A stretch of 64,000 nucleotides of DNA, from NCBI GenBank assembly GCA_024114885.1, contig CP099425.1:2542001-2606000 (forward strand), read 5' to 3'. Below, piece by piece: positions 35,301 through 46,079 of the stretch; positions within the stretch are counted from its first letter, which is position 1, and the number at the start of each line of letters is the position of its first letter. This DNA is from Septoria linicola. Its lineage: Eukaryota > Ascomycota > Dothideomycetes > Mycosphaerellales > Mycosphaerellaceae. A program made the translations under genes and the position numbers. The notes beneath the pieces are model-generated. The model worked only from the letters and a program-made list of their open reading frames with translations, made no database searches and was not told the DNA's origin.

Positions 35301-37215
35301 TTAAGGCTTTTAAAGCGTAGAGGCTATACCTCGAAGGCGCTCTATATACGATCGACGTACTAGTCGACTATACTAACCTTTATAGGTTTATAGGCGTAAA
35401 GAAGTTAACTAGTAGGTAGGCCCGTTAGGCTATATTCCTAGCCCTATTCGACTTCGTTATAACGTACTAGACAGGCAAGCGAAACCTAGCCGACGCGCCG
35501 TCGAGGCGTAGCGATTATACTAAGGAGGTAGTAGAGGTAACTAACCTACTACCTACCCTATAGACTAAGTTATAGCTATAGGATAATCGGAGCACGAGAG
35601 ACGTAGGTAGACCGCTCGTAGCTCGTATCTATACGACTTATAAAGAATAGTATTCTTCGATAGAGAGAAGTACCGACTCTAACCCGTAGTAGTAGTTTTT
35701 AACGCCTATACGAGTAGTAGGTATAATTACTAAGGGCGAAGAGCTGTACGTAAATGTCTTAGACTTAATCCTTAGATATACTCGCGCGCTAGTATAGGCT
35801 AAGCTAAGTATAAGCGTAGTATACTCGTAAGCGATAAGTAATAGCGGCCGATTCGAGTAATATACTATAAGAGAGGGAAACCTCTAGGTAGACGACTCGC
35901 TATACGTACCTAAGGACTACGCCTTACGGACGTAAGTAATTCGTATATATTATAATAATGCCCTTATAGGCTATTTTAGTAAGGATAAGACTATCTCGCT
36001 AGTACGAAGGAAGTACTAGTAGCTAGAGATAACTAAGGATATCGTATAATACGTAGAGTCCTATAGGAGTTACTAGAAGGTAAAGGCGCGTCGCTATCGA
36101 CTATATAGCGAGCTAACTACGCTACCTATACCGGATCGTCTGTTCTAAGAGTTAACTTAGGATTTTATTATAGACCTCCTACTAAGTAAGCGAGGAGTAT
36201 ACGTATATAATACGATTCTAGTTATCGTTAACCGATATATAAAGATAGTTATCTTCGTACTAACTATAAAGAGGTGCACGAGTAGTAACCTTATAGGAGT
36301 CTTAATATTAGAAGTAATTAGGCATTATAGTATACCTATAGGCATTGTTAGCGATAGAGGGTCTATATTTATAAGTTAGTTTTAGTCTAACTTCTACTAC
36401 GAGGCGTATATAAAGCGTAAGCTAAGTATAGCGTTCTATCCGTAAACGGATAGGTAAACCGAAAGAGCGAATTAGACGCTTAAGACTTACCTACGTATCT
36501 ACTACGTAGAGTAATAAGATAACTAGGTAGACCTATTAGTATAAGCCGAGTTCGTATATAATAATAGTACGTATACGATACTAAAGGTATTACTATTTAT
36601 AGCGCTATATAGTTTTAATCTAGAGCTAGTAACGAGTAGGTAAGAAGCTTAGAGTACGTTTCCTAAAAGGGAGGTACTAGCCGCTAAGGAAGCTATAGAA
36701 AGATTAAAGAAGAACTATAAGACGCTAAGTAAACGCTAGCGAGAAGTAAGCGAGGCGTAGGCTAGGTACTTTAATAATAGGTATTAGGCTAAGGAATATA
36801 AGGTTAGCGATATAGTCTTACTATCGACAAAGAACCTACGATTAAAGGTTCCTTTAAAGAAGTTAGTAGATAAGTTTACTAGGCCTTTTAAGGTAATTAA
36901 CGTAGTAGGAAAGTAGGCGTACCGCTTGGCCCTACTACTAGACGCTCTTATCTATAACGTATTTTATATATTACTTCTAGAACCTTAGAAGAGTAGCGAG
37001 ACGTAGGTAGAGAGTATACTACTCGTAGACTACTAGGGTAAATAGGAAGTTAAGAAGATCCTTAGAACTCGAGTAAGGAAGGGCGTACGCTAGTACTTAA
37101 TCCGCTAGTAGGGCTAGCCTAAAGAGTATAACTAGTAGGAACCTAAAGAATATATTAGCGGCTATATAGTACTTGACGTATTCGAAGCGTAGCGCGTAAG
37201 CGAGCGCGTAGTAAG
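32400..37215 (+). pseudogene. N gag-pol polyprotein with C-terminal chromodomain, RIP-inactivated
   Basis: Gag covers about 32400-33650, with EPRTFxGEIV near 32768 and a zinc-knuckle remnant near 33460. RT has LRLYIDYxGLN near 34391 and an active site YLNNILIYS at 34696-34722, where YLDDILIYS is the family norm. RNase H lies near 35140-35420 and integrase near 35900-36700. A chromodomain lies at about 37096-37200, with PKEYN, EPKEYI and SGYIVLDVFEA. The family uses this module to read modified histone H3 and direct integration into heterochromatin, which would fit a repeat-dense location. In-frame TAG/TAA codons replace expected Gln and Trp codons. Confidence 0.9.
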
Positions 37216-37429
37216 ACAAAAGCGCTAAGGCACTAATATAGCAATACTAAGTACTAAGCGCTAAACCTATATATAGGGGCAAACTTTAAATTTAAGAAGG
37301 TAAGAAAATTACTAAGGTATTTAGGATATATCGAAGCGTAAACTATATTATTTATATACGCCTACTAAGCGGGTCGTATAGTGCCCGTAGGTAAGAAGCA
37401 AGAATCTAACTATAGCCTATATAGGCGCG

Positions 37430-38674
37430 AGTAGAGTATAAGAGGCGTAGACAGCTAGCGAGCGAAACGCTTATTTATCGTCTATAGAGAGCGCGTCGTC
37501 GCTAGCGTTTCCGCTACTAGTAACGCCCTCTACGTCCTTATCCTTATCCTTCTCTACCTCCGCCTCCTCGTTAGACACTACGTCCTCTAAGAGGTTACCC
37601 TCCTCCTAGTTACTACTCTCGAGGTAAGCTACCTCTATAGTAGCGTCTAGGGCGTCGCTAGAGGCGCCTACTATACGGTTAGTCTACGAAGAGTATTAGT
37701 ATCGTATAGGGATCGTATAGGAAAAGTAGGTATACCTCGTACTATAGCTTAAATATAGCTACTATAAAGTTAGACTAGCGCTAGGTCTCTACTAGACTAG
37801 CGACAGACATCGTACTAGTCGCTAGTAGAGCGAGCGCGCTCGCCTTATATAGCGTATCCTAGCCGCCGACGGCTTTACCCTTATTACTAGTAAAAACCCT
37901 CTTAGAGATCTTAATAGAGGTATAGAGGCTCTTTAGGTAGCGCTTTACCTACTCTTTACGTACGCCCTCTAGGAGGGTCTCTAGCTACCCGCGGTAGTAT
38001 AGTACGTAGCGCGCCTACCGCTTAAGGTTTCCATTAGTAATCCGCTTATAGAGGTAGTATTAGCGCTTATAGCGCTAATACTTAACCTTCTAACTAGGCT
38101 TTATTACCCCGTTATACGTAGGCTCGTCGTCTATACGTAGTCTATTAGTAGGTAAAGCGTAGTTAAGGAGTATTCGAAGAGCCGCACTATTATAGGCATA
38201 CTTAATATAGTAGAGGTAGATATCTATATCTCCTCGTCTTCTAATATTATCGATAGTATAGAGTAGGCGGTTTAGGACTACGACTCTAGTACGTTTTAGT
38301 AGTATTATACTTACGTTAGTAGTACGGTAATCGTATAGAGACACTAGCTTTACTAAGGATATAGAAAATATTATATACGTAGAGAGGAAGTCTAAGAGAG
38401 AGTTAGAAGAGTTTTTAAGAATACGCTCGAGCTACGAATCGTAGTCGCTATAGTAAGGAATGTATTACTACGTAAACGTAACACGTATAGTAACCCTTTA
38501 CTTCGTAGCGTAGATTTACGTAATACGCTAAAGGTTCGTAGGCATAACGCGCTAGAGACGCGATAGGCGCGGAATATATAAAGTATATTATAAAGACTAA
38601 ATAGGAAGCCTAGAATATAACCTATAAAGTAAGGGTTATCGCTAAAGGTAGCTCCCTTAGAGAGAGGAGATAGT
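37430..38674 (-). pseudogene. Extra 3' segment of N with antisense coding signal, unidentified
   Basis: On the minus strand, 38344-38090 is open for 84 codons without a stop, rare in this DNA, and the same frame can be followed to about 37790 past RIP-type stops (RYLKSLYTSIKISKRVFTS near 37940). A different minus-strand frame carries an acidic C-terminus at about 37660-37465 with EEAEVEKDKDKDVEG, ending in TAA. The frame change could reflect an intron or an indel. I recognise no family. The segment lies between the chromodomain and the purine tract, so it is part of the element. Antisense accessory ORFs are known in some plant Ty3 elements, but whether this one is real is an inference. Confidence 0.4.
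38656..38672 (+). promoter_or_regulatory. Polypurine tract of N
   Basis: TTAGAGAGAGGAGATAG stands just before the 3' LTR start at 38675. It is the expected plus-strand primer tract. Confidence 0.7.
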
Positions 38675-38846
38675 TATAAGAGCTAGGTAAGGTCGAAGGC
38701 TAAGACCCGCCTTAGGCTCGTAGGCTTAGCGTACGGTATAATTATAGTACGCGTATATATCCGAAAGGAGGCAAGAATTAGTCTTACGATATCCTAATAG
38801 TCTTATTAGGAGGGCGCTCTATATATTACTATATACCTCTTTTATA
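38675..38846 (+). repeat. N 3' LTR (172 bp)
   Basis: It aligns end to end with 32184-32355 and is followed by the AGTAG duplication at 38847-38851. Confidence 0.95.
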
Positions 38847-38851
38847 AGTAG

Positions 38852-41800
38852 CTCGAGCTATTAAGATAGGTTAATTATAGCTAGACTTAAATATAGTATA
38901 ACTATCTCGTAGTAGTAGCTATCGAAGGTAATATCGCTAAATTTAGCTAAAATAGTCGACTTAAGAAGCTTTTACTAGCTACTAGCGAAGCTAAGCTAGT
39001 TTATACTAGCGAGCGAGACTTATATTAGAGTATTAGGTATAGTTTTAACGATACTATACTAGTATCTTAATCGAGCTAGGGTTTAAATTATAGAGGCGAA
39101 TATTTAATAATTACTTATAGGAAGCTTAGAGAAATAGAGCTAACTATCTAAGAACCTAGACTCTACGATAAAGTTATTTCCGATAAAGTAGATAACGAGC
39201 TTAGTAAGGAGACGTACGTTATCTTAGCTACTATTAATATAGTAGTAGAGAAAGCTCGTAATAAAGAAGCTACGAGGTAGTAGAAACTAGATAATTATAT
39301 TAGCGCCTATACTCTTTATAAGCGAGTTACTAATAAGATCAAACTAGTAAATACTAATATTACTATAACTAATAGATTAAACCCTAGTAGATTAAAGGAC
39401 TAGCGAAGGACTTATATTAAGAAGGAAGTAGCTATACTACCTAGTACTAGACCTTATAATAGTAAGTACTTAACTAAGAGGTTCTTAGTAATCGAGCCTA
39501 GATTACGTCTTATACCTAAACGGCTTATAAAGTTCAAACCTAGTATAGAGCTACTACTAAAGGAGCTAGATTTATTATACTATATACTAAGGAATCGAGA
39601 AGCTACCTTTACGTAGAACTTTATGTATTTAGGCTAAATTAATCCTAATATTACTCTACTATAGAAGATTTAGATAGTTCCTTACGAGCTATAGTAGTAT
39701 CTAGGCTTTAAGCTAAATCTATCTCTATAATATATCGTAGAGGATATACTAAGGTAACGAATCTAAGCTAGAACTCTCGAGCTATACTATAGTACCTATC
39801 GAAACCTATACTTCCTTATTAGTAAGAAGATAGAGGTAGATAAGCTAAAGAAGTATTAGTTAATTAACGTAGCTTAGAAGTTTAATTAAGTTACTATAAG
39901 AGATTTAAACTTACTACCTAATACTAAGAGCTTCTCTAAAAACTTTACTAGCTACGTACTAGCCTCGCTAGTTAATATCTTCTCTAGATATAACTAAATT
40001 CTACTCGATAAATTATATAGAGATCTTATAGGCTTTAATTTACCGCTAGGCTTATTATAGTAGATAACGTTACTATAAGAAGCTACGAATTCTATTACCT
40101 AGTTCGTTCGTATTATTAATCAAGTACTTATAGAGTATATCTCGTATAAGGTACGGCCGTTCCTTAATAATATTAGTATTAAAGGGCCTAAGACGAAGTA
40201 TAATAGTAAAGAGGTTAAACCTAGCCTCTACTATTATATTATTAAATATATTATAGCTATAGACGACGTTCTCTATAATATAGAGCGAGCTAATATAACT
40301 ATAGCTTTTAATAAGCTATAGCTCTATTACGAATAGTTAGTAATCGTTAGCTACCTTACTAGTATTAATAGTCGCTATCTAGACTTCGTAAGAGTAGTAA
40401 AGATTAAGAAATAGCCGAACCTAGAAAATTAGAAAAATATTTAGACTTTCCTTAGTATAGTTACGTACTACCGCGTCTAGGTTAAAGGTTTTACGATTAT
40501 CCTTACTCTACTATTTAAACTCTTATAGAAGGATACTAAGTTTTAATAGACTACCGAATACTAACTAGCTAAAGATATCGTCTTAAAAGTACTAGTTTTA
40601 GCCTTAGCTCTAGTTACTCTTAACTATAGAGAAAGAGTAAGACTTATTATCGTAGGCGTAGATTCGAGTAGTAAAGGTTAGAGATATACGCTTTCCTAAT
40701 ATAATAGAGACGAGCTACTTCTTCGTTATCTAGTTCGATATAAGTCCGGCCTATTTAATTTAGTAGAAGTTAAATATAATACTAGAAAACGCGAATACCT
40801 TAGTATACTAAAGGTATTAAAGAAGCTAAAACTATAGCTATTTAGAGTATATTTTTAGCTAGAGATTAATATAAATACTCTCGTTTACTAGCTTAATAAA
40901 GCTATCTCTAATTTACTAAATATAGCAATAACGCGCTAGCTAGTATAGATCTACCTCTTCGACTTTAACGTTATATATATTCCTAGTAAGAAGTATATAG
41001 CTCTAGATTCGCTATTAAGGAAGTCTATTACGCTTAAAGATATAGAGGCTATAGAATAGGAAGAAGACGTAGATCTAATAATTAACGAGTAATTCTTCGA
41101 TACCTTTTACGTTAACGCTTTCTCTATATAGGTAATTTAGAGCGAGCTACCTATAATTAATAAGATCTACTCTTAAGAGTTAATAAATATCGCTTTCGTA
41201 CTTATACGAATATAAAGACCTAAGAGAGTTTCTAATAATAAATATAAGTAGTTAAGGAAGAAGTATTAGCTATTTTATATTAAGAATAACTAGCTCTAGC
41301 GCTAAGAACGAGTAGCTAGACTTCTATAGCGAGTTATCGATAAACCTAACGCGCGAGCTCGTATAATTAGAGCGTACTATTATAAAAATAGTTACTATAG
41401 CGCTAAATAGACATATAATCTTATCTAGAAACGATAGTAGTAGGATAGGGTTTAGTCTTAGATCTTACTCGCTATTTAGTAATATACTATTTATAGTCTT
41501 TAGTATAGGAGATAGGTACCTAGAGAACTATAGATCCTACTCTAAGTTATAGTCGGCTAGTAGTAGTATATCGATAGCTTATATATCTTAAAGAACTATT
41601 CGTTAATAGTTATATACGAATCTCTATTACGCTAGCTAGAAGTACGTATATTCTAGTACCTAGTAAAGAGTATCTCCTTAGTATAGATAGTAAGGTTTAT
41701 ATAGAAGGAGATCTTTTACTAATAGGGTACCGCTATAGAAGTTATCCTCGATAACTATAAGACTAACCTTAGTAACGTAGAAAAGCTACTACTATTATAT

Positions 41801-42306
41801 AGCGTTAAATATATTAATATTTCGCTATACTACTCTTAGTCTAATACTATCGTTAAAGTCAGCTATAAGATAATACTAGACGCTTACTTAAAGCTATCTA
41901 ATAGTAGCCTTTATTCGATTAGGGACTATATTCTAGTAGTATTATAGGTAGAGAGAACGATAATAGTCTCTACTACTAGCCTAACGTCGTTAGAAATAAT
42001 AATTAGGCGTAACGTAGTACTAATAATCGAGCTAGAATACTATATCTTCTAGATTATAGATTAGAGTAAAGTTAAGACTAGAGTAGAGCTTCTTACGATT
42101 AGAGCTCAAGCTCTAGAAGCTATAGAAACGACTATAGAAGAAGGACGACTATATTAATAGTGTCTCTAAGAGTAGAATAAGGCGTACTTCGATAAATATT
42201 ACTATATAGACCTTATTATACTAAAGAAAGATAATCTTATATTAGTATATCGCTCTAAGTTAAAGACTAGCTTCTCTTATAAGCTCGCGTTTAGGTAGAA
42301 AGGCCT
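38852..42306 (+). pseudogene. Family A copy 2 pol region (RT, RNase H, integrase), truncated
   Basis: It resumes the frame cut at 32183 and aligns with copy 1 from 1817 to about 5262. RT, RNase H and integrase follow in the same order as in copy 1. Near 40167 the RT active site reads FLNNISIKGPK, again Asn-Asn. The integrase has ILDNYKTN near 41749. The frame stops at the breakpoint 42306, about 380 bases earlier than in copy 1. In several places this copy has TA where copy 1 keeps CA or CG, and the reverse also occurs, so the two copies were mutated separately. Confidence 0.85.
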
Positions 42307-42328
42307 AGCTACTATACTCTAAAGCTCT
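42305..42328. repeat. Direct repeat of 22-24 bp at the family A breakpoint
   Basis: CTAGCTACTATACTCTAAAG and the following GCTCT occur here and at 45359-45380, where the sequence is split by copia copy 2 and its last two bases lie beyond that element. The two copies bracket about 3 kb holding the minisatellite and unidentified sequence. Confidence 0.7.
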
Positions 42329-42439
42329 TCCTCGAGGTATAATAGTTAGCCCTAAACTCTAACTAAAGTATTTCCTAATCGAGTATTCTACTCTACCTTC
42401 TCTATTCTACCTCTCCTTTACGCGCTCTTTCCTACCTTA

Positions 42440-43180
42440 CTCTCTACGTTCTACTCTACTCTAAACTATTATACCTCTCCTCTACCTACTCTTCTCTACT
42501 TTACTTTTCGCGTTCTACTCTACTCTAAATTATTCTACCTCTCTTCTACGCGCTCTTTCCTACCTTACTCTCTACGTTCTACTCTACTCTAAACTATTAT
42601 ATCTCTCCTCTACGCGCTTTTCCTACCTTGCTCTCTACGTTCTACTCTACTCTAAACTATTATACCTCTCTTCTACCTACTCTTTCCTACTTTATACTAC
42701 GCGTTCTACTCTACCTTCTCTATTCTACCTCTCCTCTACGCGCTCTTTACTACTTTATACTCTACGTTCTACTCTATCCTATTCTATTCTATCTTTCCTC
42801 TACGCGCTCTTTCCTACTTCGCGCTACGCGTTCTACTCTACTCTCTTCTATTATACCTCTCTTCTACGCGCTCTTTCCTACTTTATACTACGCGTTCTAC
42901 TCTACTCTTAACTATTCTACCTCTCCTCGATCGCTCTTAACGTCTTCGACTATATCCTCTTACTTCGTACTATACGCTCTTACTCTATACTACGTATCCT
43001 TACTCTATACTATATACTCTTTCCTACTTTCTACTATACGTTCTACTCTACTCTTAACTATTCTACCTCTCTTCGATTACTCTTAACGCCTTCGACTATA
43101 TCCTTAGAGTATATCTTACTCTATACTACGCGTCCTTCCTTTCTACTACGTGTCCTTACTCTATACTACGCGCTCTTAAG
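42440..43180. repeat. 64-bp pyrimidine-rich minisatellite, about eleven degenerate units
   Basis: CGTTCTACTC recurs near 42447, 42511, 42575, 42638 and 42702 and onward, giving a period of about 64 bases. A unit contains CTCTACTCTAAACTATTATACC, CTCTCCTCTACGCGCTC and TTTCCTACC in order. The plus strand is nearly all pyrimidine apart from interspersed A and CG. Units become more irregular after 42950. A stop-free frame of 152 codons across 42628-43086 is a by-product of the repeat. Confidence 0.85.
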
Positions 43181-43189
43181 TTTATATAA

Positions 43190-43850
43190 CTTTATCTCTC
43201 TCTATATAGGAAGTCGAGTATAATTAGTAGCTCTAGCGAAGTATATTAAGTACCTTATAGGTATACTAGTAGAGGTCTTAATTTAAGCTCTCGTAGCTTC
43301 GGAAGCTCTACGCTTACTTATACTATACTCCTATATAGTAGGACTATAATAGACTCTTTAGAAATAGTTATACTACCTAAGCTTAAGTAGCTATATCTCG
43401 GATTATATTAGCTTAAATCTAAGTAGCTCTAGCGTTCCGATTATACCTATAGCCGTACGTCTATAGATTAATTATAAAGATAATATAAGACGAGGACAGA
43501 CCTATAGAATCGTAGAGAAGAGCACTTTCAAGTTATATTATTCTATATTAAGTCTAAGTAAAGCTTTAGCGTAATCTACGCTAGACTCTAAGTTTCTACT
43601 ACTTTAAGCCTATTAGTACTAGTTAAGCCTCGTATCGTAGGCCTATCTCTTAATTCCTAAAATTACTTAGGTCGTCGCTATTAAAGGCGCCTATATAGTA
43701 TCTAAAACTACCTAAGCTATTATCTAAGTCGCTTAGAGTATTAACGAGATCTAATTCGATAGCCTTCTACTTAATAGTACTCTTATAGTTCTTAGGAGTT
43801 AGCGTCTTAGAGACACGAGCGTTCGTAATAGCTATTAAGTTTTAGTATAA
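43190..43850. other. Unassigned sequence after the minisatellite
   Basis: RIP-affected and of mixed composition. No recognised gene or repeat. Confidence 0.35.
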
Positions 43851-43859
43851 GTTTAAGGC

Positions 43860-44400
43860 CTAATAGGTGTTAGTAGGTCGACCTACTAGAGAGAGGATCC
43901 TTCTTCGGAGTATCCCTTAGAGTCTTCTTTAGAGTACTAATAGTAGTAGATTTATAGACGAGTATCGACTAGCTACGCTTACTAGTCTCGAGCTCCTCTT
44001 TAAGTACTATAGCCTCCTTCTTAATCTTATAGAAGTAGTTCTCGATTATATCTGCCTCTAAGCTTATCTAAGTCCTTAGTACGAGAGTAATTTAGGTCAA
44101 GCTCTTATCGTCGGTTATACCGAAATAGATAGCGACCTACTTATAGTCGATCTATTACGTAATAAGTAAAACTAAGTAGGACGAGACGAGCCTCTTATAC
44201 TAATCTTAACGCCTATCGCGATAATAGCGGCTACTATACGCTACTATGTTTCTTAACTATTTAAGTCGACTATAGATTCGCCTATACTATTAGTAGTACT
44301 CGTTATTAATAGTAGATATAGATAGGTATAAGTGCTTTATAGTACTATACTACTTACGTCCGATTAAGAGTAGTCGAGAAGACTATATTTTAATTAGATT
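43860..44400 (-). pseudogene. Unidentified coding-like frame on the minus strand
   Basis: Read on the minus strand, one frame of about 180 codons looks like protein with RIP-type stops. It includes KHLYLSISTINNEYY, then YFGITDDKSLT, then IIENYFYKIKKEAIVLKEELE (about 44000), and a Ser/Thr/Lys-rich tail with KKTLRDTPKKDPLSSRS. The Lys/Glu stretch suggests a helical segment. I recognise no family; it may extend upstream toward 44870 in a less certain frame. It may be part of an uncharacterised mobile element that also carries the minisatellite. Confidence 0.35.
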
Positions 44401-44899
44401 ATTACTTTACGTTATTTCTAAGTAAGCTATTATTAGGTCTACGTTTAGTATCGTTCTAATTTATAGCTTCCTTCCTACTACTATAACTAAGGTATAGTCG
44501 CGTTCGAACGTTAGCTTACGAAAGTAAACGAGGTTACTATTATAACTTTACGTAGGCTTTAAAGCTCTATATATCGTTAAGGATAATAAGAGTCGATAGG
44601 CTAACGATGCTCGATAGACGAGCGCTAGACTAGGTTCGTAGATAGAGGAGTAAAGAATATATCTCTATACTACGCGCTCTTCCTCTCTAAGTTACTTTCC
44701 GACTCTCTTTACTAGAATTTGCCTTTTACGCTTGTCTATAAATAGATACGTAGGCCCGTATCCTCCTACCTATAACTCGTAAGCTAATTAGATATCTAGA
44801 CTAGGACAATTCTTGCCGAGAGTCTAAGTATAATCGGGCGCGGTTTAGATTAACTATAAAGGGTTACTATATAAACTATTACCCTCTCCTCTACGCTAT

Positions 44900-45380
44900 A
44901 CTACTCTATCTATTAAACGTGTTCCTACGAATCTTTTTATACTATTCTTATTACTATCTTCTACGCTATCGATTCTACTAGCTACTATATCTATTTACCT
45001 ATCCGATCGTCCTTAGACGCGTACTATAGAAGACACTCTTCTCGATAGTATTAACGCGCTAATAATACCTCTACCCTCTCCTATCCTATTCGAATACTAC
45101 CCTAAGTCGCCTTAAGCTCTAAATAGCCTACTAAGTACGAATATCGCTACGTATTTAAGATACTCTATACGAAGTAGGACTAAGAAGAAGTAGTAGCTTT
45201 ACGCTTATACGTAATAGATCGTTCTTCGGTATATACTAGATAGAACGTACTATAGCGGATATCGATAGTCTTCCTTATAGTTTCGTTTATAAGAAGAGGC
45301 TTTATTCTATTCGATAGCGGTTAGCTTTATAGATTTAGTTCCGCGAGGGCGATAGGGTCTAGCTACTATACTCTAAAGCT
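44900..45380 (+). pseudogene. ORF E, 5' part: unidentified, split by copia copy 2
   Basis: Two forward frames look coding-like here. One contains TLLDSINALIIPLPSP near 45050 and the other FREGDRV near 45338. The second reads in phase across the AAGCT duplication into 51683. Stops are of the RIP type. No family was recognised. A frameshift, an intron or chance overlap could explain the two frames. Confidence 0.35.
45376..45380. repeat. Target-site duplication of copia copy 2, left copy (AAGCT)
   Basis: AAGCT at 45376-45380 is repeated at 51678-51682, just beyond the right LTR. Confidence 0.95.
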
Positions 45381-45657
45381 TGTTAAGAATATATCCTAGA
45401 TAGTTAGTCTAGATATAGACATCTAAGCGTAGTTCTAGATACCTTAGGCATCTACCTAAGGCTTAGTAAGAGGTATATCTTGCTTCTCTTTCTTCTCTTC
45501 TTAGATAACTAACTTAATTAACTTTATATTTAGTTCCTAGTATATTACTACTATACTATATATATAAGTTAGTTCAAGATTGATCCTCTATTCTTCTTTA
45601 CTACGCTATACCCTCCTTAACATTATATAGTATATAATACGCCCTCTACTTTTAATA
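45381..45657 (+). repeat. Copia copy 2 5' LTR (277 bp)
   Basis: It begins TGTTAAGAAT and ends TTTTAATA, an ancestral TTTTAACA whose CA became TA. It aligns end to end with 51401-51677. Confidence 0.95.
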
Positions 45658-45672
45658 GGTTATAAGCCTAGG
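45658..45672 (+). promoter_or_regulatory. Copia copy 2 primer-binding site, RIP-altered
   Basis: GGTTATAAGCCTAGG directly follows the 5' LTR. Copy 1 has GGTTATGAGCCCGGG, complementary to the initiator tRNA-Met anticodon arm. Here TGAG has become TAAG and CCCGGG has become CCTAGG, so pairing with the primer would be weakened. Confidence 0.75.
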
Positions 45673-46079
45673 TTTATATACTAAATAAGAGTAACCTATA
45701 TTAGTATAGGTTACTTATATCCCTTATAGTTTATAGAAAACATTTAGAGCCTAGAAGTTTCTCTAACTATATTACTAACGAAGCTAGTTTATACCTAGTA
45801 GTATATAAGTTAGTAAAGATCTCTATAAGACAGTAGTATGTTTCTACTTTATTAATACCTGCCTAGTTCTCTACTATTGCACCTAGTATTACTAGAGTTA
45901 GAAGAGGCTACCTAGCCTTCCTACTACCTAGTAGTAGAAACTCTACTAAGAGAGAAAGATCTAAGTCTTAGTAATTTCCTAAATACGAGGAATCTCTATC
46001 CTTTAGAGCTAGTCTCTCTACTATAAGAAATTACTCTTCTCTAGAATCCTTAGCTAGTCTAAAGTATTCTACTAATTAT

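Larger units (their letters stand above)
32184..38846 (+). mobile_element. N: complete Ty3/gypsy chromovirus, 6663 bp, nested in family A copy 2
   Basis: The element has direct 172-bp LTRs, a 5-bp target duplication, a gag-pol frame ending in a chromodomain and a purine-rich tract before the 3' LTR. Between the chromodomain and the 3' LTR there is an extra segment of about 1.4 kb, unusual for a compact chromovirus. CpA/TpG are strongly depleted but CpG-rich stretches remain, so local GC is higher than in the flanks. I saw no second copy in this window. Confidence 0.95.
29029..42306 (+). mobile_element. Ty3/gypsy family A, copy 2, 3'-truncated, with nested chromovirus N
   Basis: From 30362 onward it aligns with copy 1 (starting at position 1); before that it supplies the gag start that copy 1 lacks in the window. 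It is interrupted at 32183 by the complete element N and resumes at 38852, matching copy 1 across position 1816. Homology stops at the GGCCT at 42302-42306, where copy 1 continues (5258-5640) but this copy runs into unrelated sequence. Both copies are heavily RIP-affected. Confidence 0.85.

Noticed and set aside
42628..43086. 152-codon stop-free frame as a gene
   Set aside because: It lies wholly within the 64-bp minisatellite. The predicted Leu/Ser/Tyr-rich product simply reflects the repeated CT-rich units.
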